64,000 nt of DNA from Lujinxingia vulgaris (GTDB lineage: Bacteria; Myxococcota_A; Bradymonadia; Bradymonadales; Bradymonadaceae). The notes beneath the pieces are model-generated. The model saw only the letters and a program-made list of their open reading frames with translations. It was not told where the DNA came from and did no database searches. The stretch spans positions 1 through 64,000 of the forward strand of contig NZ_VOSL01000015.1 in NCBI RefSeq assembly GCF_007997005.1, given 5' to 3'. Shown in pieces: positions 1 to 8,843 of the stretch. How positions within the stretch are numbered: the first letter of the stretch is position 1; each line of letters opens with the position of its first letter. A program made the translations under genes and the position numbers.

Positions 1-7
1 GGCAAGA

Positions 8-42
8 AACAAAAAAACCGACTCATGTGCATGAGTCGGTTT
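8..42 (-). terminator. Terminator of the leftward tRNA operon
   Basis: A 10-bp perfect stem (17-26 with 31-40) closes a 4-nt loop. Read leftward it is followed by a T run (A run at 11-17 on the plus strand). It sits just downstream of the last tRNA-Glu, as expected for a rho-independent terminator. Confidence 0.85.
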
Positions 43-48
43 CTTGAG

Positions 49-121
<73 letters not shown>

Positions 122-123
122 AA

Positions 124-142
124 TCAGCCCTTAAAGGGCTGA
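124..142. other. Near-perfect palindrome between the two tRNA-Glu genes
   Basis: The 19-nt sequence TCAGCCCTTAAAGGGCTGA reads almost the same on both strands. In the precursor RNA it would form a hairpin between the two tRNAs. A processing or spacer hairpin is the simplest role; that is an inference. Confidence 0.5.
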
Positions 143-192
143 CGATCCTGCTATGTGCTACTACGTGGTCACGATGAAGCGGTGTGACCGAG

Positions 193-265
<73 letters not shown>

Positions 266-266
266 G

Positions 267-339
267 TGAGCCGTGGTGGGCTCGAACCACCGACCCGCAG
301 ATTAAAAGTCTGCTGCTCTACCAACTGAGCTAACGGCCC
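267..339 (-). tRNA. tRNA-Lys (TTT)
   Basis: The 73-nt cloverleaf has acceptor stem GGGCCGT/ACGGCTC, a D arm with AGCTCAGTTGGTAGAGC, anticodon loop CTTTTAA (anticodon TTT at plus positions 304-306) and a standard T arm. The discriminator is A and CCA is not encoded. It is the first gene of the leftward tRNA operon. Confidence 0.97.
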
Positions 340-439
340 AACATGTTCAACAATCAACCGTGGTTGAGAGTCAAACCACCACCGGAGCTTGGTGTCTCCG
401 GCTGTTCCGTTTTTGGGGTTTCCCCCGAAACGGAAGCTA

Positions 440-468
440 TATCTACAGCTGCCCCCCCGGGGTGTCAA
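440..468 (-). promoter_or_regulatory. Promoter of the tRNA operon
   Basis: On the minus strand a perfect TTGACA (plus 463-468) is followed after exactly 17 bp by TAGATA (plus 440-445). Transcription would start near 433, giving a leader of about 95 nt before tRNA-Lys. The -35 box is consensus; the -10 box is a partial match. Confidence 0.6.
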
Positions 469-591
469 CGGGTTTCTGCAAAAATTATCCGCTCAGAGCA
501 TAATTATTCCCGGGGTTGCGTGATTCGTAAATGATTTCAGGTGCTTACTATCAGAGGTGTCCGGGCTGCGGGGGCCGGGGAGATGGGGATC

Positions 592-1269
592 ATGCGTCTT
601 GGGCCGATGTTTGATAGGATCGCGAGCGCAGGGCCACCGGGCTTTGAGCGCGCAGGCGGGGGGAATGCGGCGATGGCGACGGCGGCTTCAATTCAGGAGG
701 TCTCGTTCTTCGAGCTTGCAGCGCGGTTGGAGATGGCACGCAGAAAACAAGGACGCTGGAGGGATCGACGCGACACGGTGACCGCACGTCGCAAGCGTCG
801 TCGTTTGCATCGGCGTGACTTTCCGGCAAGCCAGGTCTACGAGCCTGCGCCCATCGACCCGCGCCTGGCCACACGCGGGGTGCAGAGCCGTCTGCTGGGT
901 GCAGCGGGGCTGGCCGCGCTGACCGTGGCGTGTGTGCTGGCGGTGATCTTCGCCCCCGGGTTTTCCTATGAGCTGGCGTTTCTGCTGACGATGGGCACCG
1001 GCTCTCTGGGCCTGGCCATCGCGCTGATCATGGGGGCGCGGCGCGAGGAGATCGTGCACGGCATCGCCCATCAGCTCAGCGATGAGTCCGAGAAACCGGC
1101 GCTGCGCCTGGATTTACGGGATCTTGGCGAAGACGGCTCGCTGCGGCTGGAGGGGCCTGCGCAGGTTGATCCCGACACCTGGAGCTGGGAGCTGGCAAAC
1201 CCGGCCCATGATGAGCAGGTGTTTGCCGAGCGTCCCCGAGGTCCCGGGTCCCCTTACTCGCCGCGGTAG
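592..1269 (+). CDS. Uncharacterised membrane protein with two TM segments
   Basis: I do not recognise a family. The middle is strongly basic ([24 protein letters not shown]). It is followed by two hydrophobic helices near the centre of the protein ([20 protein letters not shown] and [20 protein letters not shown]) and an acidic soluble tail. The basic side suggests a cytoplasmic N-terminus on the inner membrane. The reading frame is open from a GTG at 541. ATG codons at 592 and 673 are more likely starts, and 673 would begin just before the basic, protein-like part. Its last 16 bases overlap the 3' end of queD on the other strand, so the two transcripts converge and overlap. Confidence 0.6.
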   Translation: MRLGPMFDRIASAGPPGFERAGGGNAAMATAASIQEVSFFELAARLEMARRKQGRWRDRRDTVTARRKRRRLHRRDFPASQVYEPAPIDPRLATRGVQSRLLGAAGLAALTVACVLAVIFAPGFSYELAFLLTMGTGSLGLAIALIMGARREEIVHGIAHQLSDESEKPALRLDLRDLGEDGSLRLEGPAQVDPDTWSWELANPAHDEQVFAERPRGPGSPYSPR

Positions 1270-1619
1270 ATGCAGCTCGACTCGCAGGTCTCGTGGATCT
1301 GCAGGCTGTGCAGCTGCGGCAGCACAGGCTTGATGCGCTCCCACATCCAGCCGGCGAGCACCTCGGAGGTGGGGTTTTCGAGGCCCTCGATCTCGTTGAG
1401 GTAGTAGTGATCGAGCTGCTCGACGATCAGCGGCTTTACGGCCGCTTTAATATCCCCATAGTCCAGAAGCCAGCCCATCTGTGGGTCGACCTCCCCGCGC
1501 ACCGTGACCGTGACGCGGTAGGAGTGGCCATGCAGACGCTGGCACTTATGCCCTTCGGGCACGTTGGGGAGGCGGTGGGCGGCCTCAAAACGAAACTCTT
1601 TAACCAGCTCGACGATCAT
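1254..1619 (-). CDS. queD: 6-carboxy-5,6,7,8-tetrahydropterin synthase QueD
   Basis: This is a member of the 6-pyruvoyl-tetrahydropterin synthase family. QueD converts 7,8-dihydroneopterin triphosphate to carboxy-tetrahydropterin in queuosine (7-deazaguanine tRNA) synthesis. At 121 aa it has the usual QueD length. Zinc ligands are visible as His15 (FEAAHRL) and His30/His32 (RLHGHSY), with catalytic Cys26 in HKCQRLHGH. The Asp70-His71 pair (QLDHYYL) completes the active site and the C-terminal CESSC is typical of the bacterial branch. No other queuosine gene lies nearby. The gene ends inside the convergent membrane-protein gene. Confidence 0.93.
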   Translation of the reverse strand: MIVELVKEFRFEAAHRLPNVPEGHKCQRLHGHSYRVTVTVRGEVDPQMGWLLDYGDIKAAVKPLIVEQLDHYYLNEIEGLENPTSEVLAGWMWERIKPVLPQLHSLQIHETCESSCIYRGE

Positions 1620-1726
1620 AACTTAGGTCTGGGGCAGGGAGGGGAGGTTGGGGGCATGGAGCCCGGGGCGCTTCTCGACTATAGTGCCGGGCGCAGATCG
1701 CGCAGTCCGTAACGTAAGCCAGTGAT

Positions 1727-3655
1727 GTGAGTCAAATCCAGATGCAATCACCCTTTTTAAAGGCGCTCGCTGCCGGTCCCGTGGTCTTTGACGGCGCGAT
1801 CGGTACGCAACTCTACGAACGCGGCATCTACATCAATAAGTCCTTTGATGACGCGAACCTCTCACGGCCGGACCTGGTGGCTGCGGTGCACGCCGAGTAT
1901 TTGAGCGCGGGCGCTGAGGTGATCACGACAAACACCTTCTCGTCGAACCGCATCAAGCTCAGACGCCACGGGTTGGAGGAGCGTGCGGCCGAGATCGCGA
2001 GCGCCGGGGCGCGCATCGCCCGGGAGGTCGCCGGCGATCTGGCCCTGGTGGCCGGGTCGGTGGGGCCGACCGGCCGCACCCCGACGATGCTCACTGAGCA
2101 GGAGCTCGAGGAGATGCGCCAGGCGTTTCGCGAGCAGATCACGGCGCTGGCCGAGGGCGGGGTCGATGTGATCGTGCTCGAGACCTTTCGCCAGCTGGCC
2201 GAGGTGCGCATGGCCCTGGAGGCGGCGCGCGAGGTCTGCGATCTGCCGGTGATCGCCCAGATGAGCTTTGACGGGGAGCGTCGCACCGGCGACGGGGCCG
2301 ACCCTGAGCGGGTGGCGATGCTGCTGGCCGACTGGGGGGCCGACGTGGTGGGCGCGAACTGCATGGAGGGCCCGCACGTGCTCTACGACGTGGTCGTGGA
2401 CATGCTCAGCTGCGGGCTTCCGGTGAGCGCCCAGCCCAACGCCGGGTATCCGCGCAAGGTCGATGAGCGCCTCGTTTATATGGCGACGCCCGAATATTTT
2501 GGCGTGTACGCGCGGCGCTTTTTTAAGGCCGGGGTGCGCCTGGTGGGGGGATGTTGCGGGACCGGCCCGGAGCATATTCGTCAGGTCTCAGCGGCCGCGC
2601 GCATGCTCGGCGGGGGGCGCGCCAGCGTGGAGGTCAGCGCCGCGCGTTTGCCCCGTGAGGAGGTCGAGCCGGAGCTTGCGAAGAGTCAGAAGGCGCCCAC
2701 CCGGCTGGCCGAGAAGATCGAGGCGGCGCATCGCTCCCGGGCGGCCGGTGAGCCTGTGAGCCGCGAGAACTTCGTGGTGAGCGTGGAGGTGAACCCGCCC
2801 TCGGGGCTGCGCGCCGATCGCGCCATTGAGGCCGCGCGCATGCTCATTGAGGGGGGCGTCGATGTCATCAACATCGCCGATGGCCCGCGCGCCTCGGTGC
2901 GTATGGCCAACTGGGCGCTGGGGCGGATGTTGCAGGAGTCGCTCGATATCGAGGTGATTTTGCACCTCTGCGGCCGCGATCGAAACCTGCTCGGGTTGCA
3001 GTCGGATGTGCTGGGCTTTGAGGCCCTCGATCTGCGCAACCTTGTGGTGATCACCGGAGATCCTCCCAAGGTGGGCGACTATCCGCACGCCACAGCGGTC
3101 TTCGACCTGGATAGCGTGGGCATCCTGCGCATGATCGATAACTTCAACCGCGGCGTCGATCCGGCGGGCAAGCCCGTGGGTGATGCCACCGCGTTCTATT
3201 GCGCGTGTGGGGCCGAGCCGGCCGCCGCCGATTACGAGCGGGAGCTGCGCCGCCTGGAGCTCAAGAAGAGCGCAGGGGCCCGTTTTGTGATGACCCAGCC
3301 GGTCTACGATCCGGCGGTGCTCGATCGTTTCCTGGCCGACATTGAGTACCTGGATCTTCCGGTGCTGGTGGGGCTCCTTCCCCTGGCCAGCGCGCGCAAC
3401 GCGGAGTTTCTGCACAACGAGGTGCCGGGGATGGCCGTGCCGCTGGAGGTGCGCGAGCGCATGCGCGCTGCCGGCACCGGGCAGGCCGCGCGCGCCGAAG
3501 GCGTGCGCATCGCCCAGGAGACGCTGGAGGCGGTAGGCTCCCGGGTGGCCGGTGCTTATATCATGCCCCCCTTCGGTCGCTATGAGGCGGCCCTGGAGAT
3601 CTTGAGCTGTCTTCCCGGCTACGCCACAACCCCTGCCATCGAGGAGGCGCGCTGA
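1727..3655 (+). CDS. Bifunctional homocysteine S-methyltransferase / 5,10-methylenetetrahydrofolate reductase
   Basis: The protein is a fusion. Residues 15-290 form a homocysteine methyltransferase barrel, with zinc ligands Cys212 (GANCMEG) and Cys276-Cys277 (GGCCG). Residues 350-640 form a MetF-like FAD-dependent methylenetetrahydrofolate reductase (NFVVSVEVNPP, VVITGDPPKVGDYP, FVMTQPVYD). At 642 aa the length fits known fusions of this type. It would make methyl-THF and methylate homocysteine to methionine in one polypeptide. The start is a GTG at 1727, with an in-frame ATG at 1742 as an alternative. A TATAGT at 1680-1685 may be the -10 box. cysK follows after 18 bp, then cysE: a sulfur amino-acid operon. 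Confidence 0.93.
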   Translation: MSQIQMQSPFLKALAAGPVVFDGAIGTQLYERGIYINKSFDDANLSRPDLVAAVHAEYLSAGAEVITTNTFSSNRIKLRRHGLEERAAEIASAGARIAREVAGDLALVAGSVGPTGRTPTMLTEQELEEMRQAFREQITALAEGGVDVIVLETFRQLAEVRMALEAAREVCDLPVIAQMSFDGERRTGDGADPERVAMLLADWGADVVGANCMEGPHVLYDVVVDMLSCGLPVSAQPNAGYPRKVDERLVYMATPEYFGVYARRFFKAGVRLVGGCCGTGPEHIRQVSAAARMLGGGRASVEVSAARLPREEVEPELAKSQKAPTRLAEKIEAAHRSRAAGEPVSRENFVVSVEVNPPSGLRADRAIEAARMLIEGGVDVINIADGPRASVRMANWALGRMLQESLDIEVILHLCGRDRNLLGLQSDVLGFEALDLRNLVVITGDPPKVGDYPHATAVFDLDSVGILRMIDNFNRGVDPAGKPVGDATAFYCACGAEPAAADYERELRRLELKKSAGARFVMTQPVYDPAVLDRFLADIEYLDLPVLVGLLPLASARNAEFLHNEVPGMAVPLEVRERMRAAGTGQAARAEGVRIAQETLEAVGSRVAGAYIMPPFGRYEAALEILSCLPGYATTPAIEEAR

Positions 3656-3673
3656 TCGGCGCGCGAACACGTT

Positions 3674-4600
3674 ATGACGATTTACGAGAGCATCGTCGAT
3701 CTGGTGGGGAAAACCCCGCTGATTCGGCTGAATAAAGTTGTCGGCGACTGCCCGGCGGAGATCGTGGGTAAGGCGGAGTTTTTTAATCCGCTGGGCAGCG
3801 TCAAAGATCGCATCGGCGCGGCGATGGTCGCCGACGCCGAGGCGCGCGGGGCGCTCAAGCCGGGCGGTCTCATTGTGGAGCCGACCAGCGGCAACACCGG
3901 AATCGCGCTTGCCTTTGTGTGCGCCTCAAAGGGCTACAAGCTCGTGCTGACGATGCCCGACACCATGAGCCTGGAGCGGCGCACGCTGCTCAAGGCGCTG
4001 GGGGCCGAGCTTGTGCTCACCCCCGGCTCGCTGGGGATGCAGGGGGCAGTCGAGGAGGCCCGACAGATGGTCGAGTCGACCCCGGGGGCGATCATGCTTC
4101 AGCAGTTTCAGAACTCTGCCAACCCGCAGATTCACGCCGAGACCACCGCCGACGAGATCTGGGCCGACTGCGAGGGGCGCATCGACGCCATCGTCACCGG
4201 CGTGGGCACCGGGGGTACCATCACCGGGGTCACGCGCACACTGAAGCAGAAAAATCCTCACTTTAAAGCCATCGCCGTGGAGCCTGCCGGAAGCCCGGTG
4301 CTCTCCGGCGGGGTGGCCGGGCCGCATAAAGTGCAGGGCATCGGCGCGGGCTTTGTGCCCGACATCTACGAGGAGGCGCTCATCGACGAGGTCCTCACCG
4401 TCGAGGATGACGAGGCCTTCGAGATGGCGCGGCGCCTGGCCTGTGAGGAGGGTCTTCTGGTGGGCATCAGCGCCGGGGCCAACGTGGCTGCGGCGATCCG
4501 TGTGGGGCGCCGCCCGGAGTTTGCGGGTAAGCGCATCGTGACGATGCTCTGCGACACTGGCGAGCGCTACCTCTCCACGCCTCTTTTCCGTGAGCTTTGA
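3674..4600 (+). CDS. cysK: Cysteine synthase A (O-acetylserine sulfhydrylase)
   Basis: This is a PLP enzyme joining sulfide to O-acetylserine to give cysteine. The PLP lysine is Lys44 in GSVKDRIG, the substrate loop PTSGNTG spans 70-76, and the phosphate-binding loop GVGTGGTITG lies near 175-185. The C-terminal GISAGAN carries the serine contacting the PLP ring nitrogen. The length of 308 aa is standard for CysK. It lies 18 bp after the methionine-cycle fusion and 42 bp before cysE, whose product supplies O-acetylserine and normally binds CysK. Confidence 0.96.
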   Translation: MTIYESIVDLVGKTPLIRLNKVVGDCPAEIVGKAEFFNPLGSVKDRIGAAMVADAEARGALKPGGLIVEPTSGNTGIALAFVCASKGYKLVLTMPDTMSLERRTLLKALGAELVLTPGSLGMQGAVEEARQMVESTPGAIMLQQFQNSANPQIHAETTADEIWADCEGRIDAIVTGVGTGGTITGVTRTLKQKNPHFKAIAVEPAGSPVLSGGVAGPHKVQGIGAGFVPDIYEEALIDEVLTVEDDEAFEMARRLACEEGLLVGISAGANVAAAIRVGRRPEFAGKRIVTMLCDTGERYLSTPLFREL

Positions 4601-4642
4601 CGCCGGTCGCCCCCGTGGCTCAACCGCCGGCAGGACACCATC

Positions 4643-5485
4643 ATGAAGTTGAAACGCCCTCATCCCCGGCTCAGCGCCAGCCCCCCGGGCAACGAGCGCC
4701 GAGGCGTGCTGGGATTTTTTAAAGACGCCATCGAAGATATCCAGGCGGTGCGTCGCGGCGATCCGGCCGCGCGCACGCTGGCCGAGGTGGTCACCACCTA
4801 CCCGGGCCTGCACGCGCTCTGGATGCACCGCCTCTCCCATCGCCTCTGGGGGCGCGGCCACCACCTGGGCGCGCGTATCCTCAGCCACTACAGCCGTCAT
4901 CTCACCGGGGTGGAGATTCACCCCGGGGCGGTCATCGGCCGCCGGGTCTTTATCGATCACGGCATGGGCGTGGTGATCGGGGAGACCTCGGTGGTGGGCG
5001 ACGATTGCCTGATCTACAAAGGCGTGGTGCTCGGCGGCACGAGCCTTAAGCGCACCAAACGCCACCCCACCATCGGCAAAGGGGTGACGATTGGCTCCAA
5101 CGCCTGCATCCTGGGGGCGGTGACCATCGGCGACGGTGCGCGCGTTGGCAGCGGTTCGGTGGTGGTCAAAGATGTGGAGGCCTGCGCCACGGTGGTGGGC
5201 ATCCCGGGGCGTGTGGTCTCACGTGAGGAGCGCAAGAGCGTGGGGCCGCCGGACCTCGATCACGATCGTCTCCCCGACCCGATCCAGCGCATCGTGCGCG
5301 ATCTTCTCGACCATATCGACAGCCTCTCCAACCGCCTGCATATCCTGGAGCAGCTCGTCGACTTAAGCCCCGAAGAGCTTGCCGAGAAGCTGGAGCGTCA
5401 CGAACTTCAAGACGCCCTGGAGCAGGAGTTTTTGAACGCCTATCAGGATGACGACGTCGAAGAGGGCACCAAACCCGCCGGCTAG
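4643..5485 (+). CDS. cysE: Serine O-acetyltransferase
   Basis: The enzyme acetylates serine from acetyl-CoA, the first step of cysteine synthesis. A helical N-terminal part (about 1-95) leads into left-handed beta-helix hexapeptide repeats: VEIHPGAVIG, FIDHGMGVVIGET with the catalytic Asp-His, and VLGGTSLKRTKRHPTIG. The usual short tail is replaced by about 75 charged residues ending GTKPAG. CysK normally grips a C-terminal Ile of CysE; here the protein ends in Gly, so a classical complex is uncertain. The start ATG has AGGA 9 bp upstream. Confidence 0.93.
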   Translation: MKLKRPHPRLSASPPGNERRGVLGFFKDAIEDIQAVRRGDPAARTLAEVVTTYPGLHALWMHRLSHRLWGRGHHLGARILSHYSRHLTGVEIHPGAVIGRRVFIDHGMGVVIGETSVVGDDCLIYKGVVLGGTSLKRTKRHPTIGKGVTIGSNACILGAVTIGDGARVGSGSVVVKDVEACATVVGIPGRVVSREERKSVGPPDLDHDRLPDPIQRIVRDLLDHIDSLSNRLHILEQLVDLSPEELAEKLERHELQDALEQEFLNAYQDDDVEEGTKPAG

Positions 5486-5532
5486 AGGGCGATGTTCGTC
5501 CAGGCCGTGAGCGAACTTATCTGGGAGTGATG

Positions 5533-6336
5533 ATGGCTGGCTTAGCACCGATCCGACACCTCTTCGCGCTTAGCGCAGCGCTTCTTGTTATGAGCCTGGC
5601 CCTCACCGCCTCCGCGCAGGAAGGCGGCGAGCCGAGTGCGCAGGAGCTGATTGACCAGGCGATTGAGCGCAACGCGCTGGGGTTTGATTCCGGCCGCGCG
5701 CAGATCACGCTGATCGTCTACGACCGTGCCGGGGAGCGGCGGGAGCGCCGCCTCGATGTTCGCTCTCGCCGCGCCGATGATCGGGGCGCGACCCGGGTGG
5801 AGCTTACCGATCCGCCGGAGGTCCGCGGTCAGTCCTTCCTCTTCATCGAGCAGGCCGAAGGTCAGGATGACGTCTGGATGTACGTGCCCGCCTTCAATGT
5901 GACCCGCCGGGTGGAGGGGCGACAGAAGCGGGGCGCGTTTCTTGGCACGCACTTCACCTTTGCCGATCTGGAGAGCCGCGATCTTCGCGAGGCGACCTAC
6001 CGCCGCCTCCCCGACGAGACCATCGGTCAGACTCCTGTGTACGTCGTGGAGGCTCGCCCCACCGACGCCGCGGCCAGCGACTACAGCCGTGTGGTCACCT
6101 ACCTGCGCAAAGAGGATCAGATTCCCATGCGCACCCGCTTCTTTGGCAAAGACGGCGAGTTGGAGAAGACGCTCTTTAGCGAAAAGCTCAACACGACCGA
6201 GGGTGGACGAAGCTACATCGAGCAGATGACGCTGCGCTCGGAACAGGGGGGCTATACGACGATCGTCATCAACGCACTCGACCCGAACGTGGAGCTCCCC
6301 GAGTCGGTCTTCAGCCGTGAGGACCTGGGTCGGTGA
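5533..6336 (+). CDS. Periplasmic outer-membrane lipoprotein-sorting (LolA-like) protein
   Basis: The protein begins with a Sec signal peptide (LFALSAALLVMSLALTASAQ). The rest resembles the COG2834 LolA/LppX-like fold. Diagnostic stretches are DVWMYVPAFNVTRRV and RGAFLGTHFTFADLE, the latter with the RxxxFxGTxFTxxD pattern seen in these proteins. Members carry lipids or lipoproteins across the periplasm and often accompany RND/MMPL exporters. Here the partner is the beta-barrel gene that starts inside its stop codon (GTGA overlap). The start was set at 5533, five bases after GGGAG, rather than the GTG at 5527. Confidence 0.85.
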   Translation: MAGLAPIRHLFALSAALLVMSLALTASAQEGGEPSAQELIDQAIERNALGFDSGRAQITLIVYDRAGERRERRLDVRSRRADDRGATRVELTDPPEVRGQSFLFIEQAEGQDDVWMYVPAFNVTRRVEGRQKRGAFLGTHFTFADLESRDLREATYRRLPDETIGQTPVYVVEARPTDAAASDYSRVVTYLRKEDQIPMRTRFFGKDGELEKTLFSEKLNTTEGGRSYIEQMTLRSEQGGYTTIVINALDPNVELPESVFSREDLGR

Positions 6337-8078
6337 GATGCCCGGAGGTACGCCGGTGGTGGGTGGGGATCGCGCTTGGCGGGGCGCTCGCGCTGGGGGG
6401 TATCTCGAGCGCGGCGGCCCAGGAAATCCTCTACGACCCGGAGAACCCGGCCTTTGAGGATGAGACCCGCCCTCCCGGGGGCGACGCACACGACGAGGCA
6501 TCCGAGCAAAGCTCCGGGGGAGGAGAGGTACTTTTTGATCCCGAGAACCAGGGATTTGAGGATGAGACAGGCGGAGCGCCGGCGCTCCGAGAGCCCCTGA
6601 GTTCAAGCGCCAACTCTGCATTTCAAAACACCGAGTTGACCCTCATCGCTGGCACTGGCCTCTTCATTGACCTGGCCAGCGACGCGCCCGGCGAAGATCT
6701 TTTAGAGACCTCCACCGAACTCGGCCTGACGATCACGCACGATGCGTCGGCTAACCTGCGTGCGGTGATCGGCGCGCGCGCCTCACACCGCGCCGCGCGC
6801 CCCTCCGGCGGCCCCTGGCGCGCCTACGATGAAGTCGCGCTCGATGAGGCCTACATCCTCTGGCGCAAAGATCGCTGGCGTTTGGCCTTCGGAAACCTGC
6901 GTACTCCCTGGGGAAGCACCGACATCACGCGCCCCGGCGACGTGATCAACCCCACCGATCTGCGCGCACCGGGCAGCGCCGGGGCCTTTGGTGCGACGCT
7001 CCCTCAGCTCACAGCCGAGGCATCCTACGCGTTTGAATCATGGACTTTGAACGCGCTCGTGGTGCCTTTTTTCAAGGCCAACGAGGTCGCGCTCTTCGGG
7101 CAGGACACCGCGCTGGCCAGCCGGCAGAACCCCTTTATCGCCGAGCAGCTGCCCTTTGTGCTGCTCGCGCAGGATCTTCTCGATCCCTCGGTCTGGCCTC
7201 AGGCGCAGCCTTTGCTGCAGGCCACTCGCCGCCCGATGGCCACCCCCGCCAACATGAGCGCGGGGCTGCGGGCGACGACCACGCTGGCCAACACCGACCT
7301 GGGGCTGGGGGCTTTTTACGGCTGGGACCGCACCCCGAAGATCATCCTCGATGACGATGTTCGTGAGCTGCTTCGCATCATCGCCGAAGACGGGCAGTTC
7401 TTTGCCGACTTCGACTTCATTGGTTTTACGGCCCGAAACCCGGAGACGGTCGCCATCTCCCAGAGGATCTCGGCCAAAGCGGAAGCCGGGGAGACCCTGT
7501 TGAGCGCGGAGTTCCAGCGCCGTCTGACTCTGGTGGCCGACGCGGCGCGCTACATCGGCCCGATCGGGGTGCGCGCCGATGTGGCCTTTTCGCCCGGGCG
7601 CATCTTTTACACCACCGACTTTGAGCCGGTGACCCGCGCCAGCGTCTTTGCGGCGCTGGGGCTCTCGTATGAGCGTTTGTTGAGCGATGAGCGCGCGCTG
7701 GCGCTGACGCTCGAGGGCTTCTGGCTGCACCCTTTTGCGGGTGACAGCGCAGTGCAGCGCCTCTTTCATGAGGCCGGGGAGGGCGGCAGCACCGACGCGC
7801 GCCTGCTGCTCTTTGAGGGGGGCTACTACGGGGTGGCCGGTGCGCTGAACTGGGGGACCGGTCTCTGGAAGATCGATGTGCAGGGCGGGGCGATGGCCTC
7901 GCTGGCCCCGGGCGATGTGATCGCGCAGATCGCCCTGGAGCGTCCCATCATCGGCGCGGCGCGCGCCCGGCTGAGCGCCAACCTCTTTGCCGGACCCGAT
8001 CCGGCCGAGACGCTGAGTCTCGGCGGGGTGTGGTCGGCCAACGATCAGCTCGCGTTGAGCGTCGTCGGGCGTTTTTAA
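6333..8078 (+). CDS. Outer-membrane beta-barrel protein, partner of the LolA-like protein
   Basis: A signal peptide ending in SSAAAQ is followed by two copies of a short acidic motif: EILYDPENPAFEDET and EVLFDPENQGFEDET. A long domain of alternating beta-strands follows, and the protein ends in Phe (VVGRF), the usual BamA recognition residue. The pattern FGNLRTPWGSTDITRPGDVI resembles DUF1302-like or alginate-type barrels. The GTG start overlaps the upstream stop by four bases, so the two are translationally coupled. The substrate is unknown; lipid export with the upstream protein is an inference. The duplicated DPENxxFEDET motif could be a ligand or partner site. Confidence 0.8.
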   Translation: MRCPEVRRWWVGIALGGALALGGISSAAAQEILYDPENPAFEDETRPPGGDAHDEASEQSSGGGEVLFDPENQGFEDETGGAPALREPLSSSANSAFQNTELTLIAGTGLFIDLASDAPGEDLLETSTELGLTITHDASANLRAVIGARASHRAARPSGGPWRAYDEVALDEAYILWRKDRWRLAFGNLRTPWGSTDITRPGDVINPTDLRAPGSAGAFGATLPQLTAEASYAFESWTLNALVVPFFKANEVALFGQDTALASRQNPFIAEQLPFVLLAQDLLDPSVWPQAQPLLQATRRPMATPANMSAGLRATTTLANTDLGLGAFYGWDRTPKIILDDDVRELLRIIAEDGQFFADFDFIGFTARNPETVAISQRISAKAEAGETLLSAEFQRRLTLVADAARYIGPIGVRADVAFSPGRIFYTTDFEPVTRASVFAALGLSYERLLSDERALALTLEGFWLHPFAGDSAVQRLFHEAGEGGSTDARLLLFEGGYYGVAGALNWGTGLWKIDVQGGAMASLAPGDVIAQIALERPIIGAARARLSANLFAGPDPAETLSLGGVWSANDQLALSVVGRF

Positions 8079-8097
8079 CCTCGGTCCGCAGACAAGA

Positions 8098-8130
8098 AAG
8101 CGCCGGTCCTCGCAGGGAAGACCGGCGCTT
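8098..8130. terminator. Hairpin between convergent genes
   Basis: An 11-bp stem AAGCGCCGGTC/GACCGGCGCTT lies between the barrel gene and the leftward TerB-like gene. T runs are weak on both sides, so termination may be inefficient. Confidence 0.55.
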
Positions 8131-8169
8131 CTCGATACTTTAGGGACGCCGCAGGCGTCTTCGGCGTGC

Positions 8170-8736
8170 TTAGCTCTTCACGCCGAAGAGTCGCGCGAAG
8201 TCGTCGAGCAAGGCGCTCTCTTCTTTATTGATGGGGTTGGTCAACCCGAAGAAGCCGCCGGAGGCGGCGGCCACTGCCTTGCTCCAGTCCATGACGTTCT
8301 GGCCCATCTCGCCATCGGGATCTTCGTCGATCAGGTGCGCGATGACGGTGTTCGCGCGGCTGAAGAAGAGATCGGTGGGCTGCTCTTCGAGGAGCATCAG
8401 CAAAAAGTTACTGGCGGCGCTTCCCTCGGCGATGCCGAAGCGACGGGCCAGCTCCTGAACTTTATCGCCCTCGGCGGTAGAGATGCTGCCGTCGGCCCAG
8501 GCCATCTGAATCAGGGGAACCAGCGGCAGCACGCGAGCGGTTTCCGCGTCAAACCCCAGCTCCATGGCCTCGGCGGCCACGTCTTCGCGGGTGTTAAGCG
8601 AGGCGGCGATCGCTTCGCGCTCCTGCTGGCGAATGGCCTCGAGTTGCTTCTCGCGGCGAAGACGCGCCAGCTTCTCGCGTTCCTGTTGCTGGATGTACTT
8701 TTCTTCTTCTTCGCGCGGGGTGTTCTTATCAGCCAT
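8170..8736 (-). CDS. Coiled-coil protein with a TerB-like domain
   Basis: Residues 8-50 are a charged helix rich in Glu, Arg and Gln, predicted as a coiled coil. Residues 70-185 resemble the all-helical TerB/DUF533 fold: LIQMAWADGSISTAEGDKV carries the typical AWADGxIxxxE motif that can bind a metal. The function of such orphan TerB proteins is unknown. There is no signal peptide, so it is cytoplasmic. It is flanked by a terminator on one side and an independent leftward gene on the other. Confidence 0.7.
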   Translation of the reverse strand: MADKNTPREEEEKYIQQQEREKLARLRREKQLEAIRQQEREAIAASLNTREDVAAEAMELGFDAETARVLPLVPLIQMAWADGSISTAEGDKVQELARRFGIAEGSAASNFLLMLLEEQPTDLFFSRANTVIAHLIDEDPDGEMGQNVMDWSKAVAAASGGFFGLTNPINKEESALLDDFARLFGVKS

Positions 8737-8843
8737 GGCTCAGCGCTCCATTGGTCGGTTTTCAGAGATAACGCAGACGGGGCGCAATATAAGTGCCCCC
8801 CGGGGTGCAGGCAACCGAGAATGGCAGGCCCGATCGGGGGGCC

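Noticed and set aside
1620-1726. SAM or SAH riboswitch before the methionine-cycle gene
   Set aside because: The gap has no recognisable riboswitch core and leaves only about 40 nt after the likely -10 box.
2588-3670. Long open frame on the minus strand opposite the methionine-cycle fusion gene
   Set aside because: It mirrors a strongly conserved enzyme gene on the plus strand; high G+C keeps the antisense frame open. No recognisable protein.
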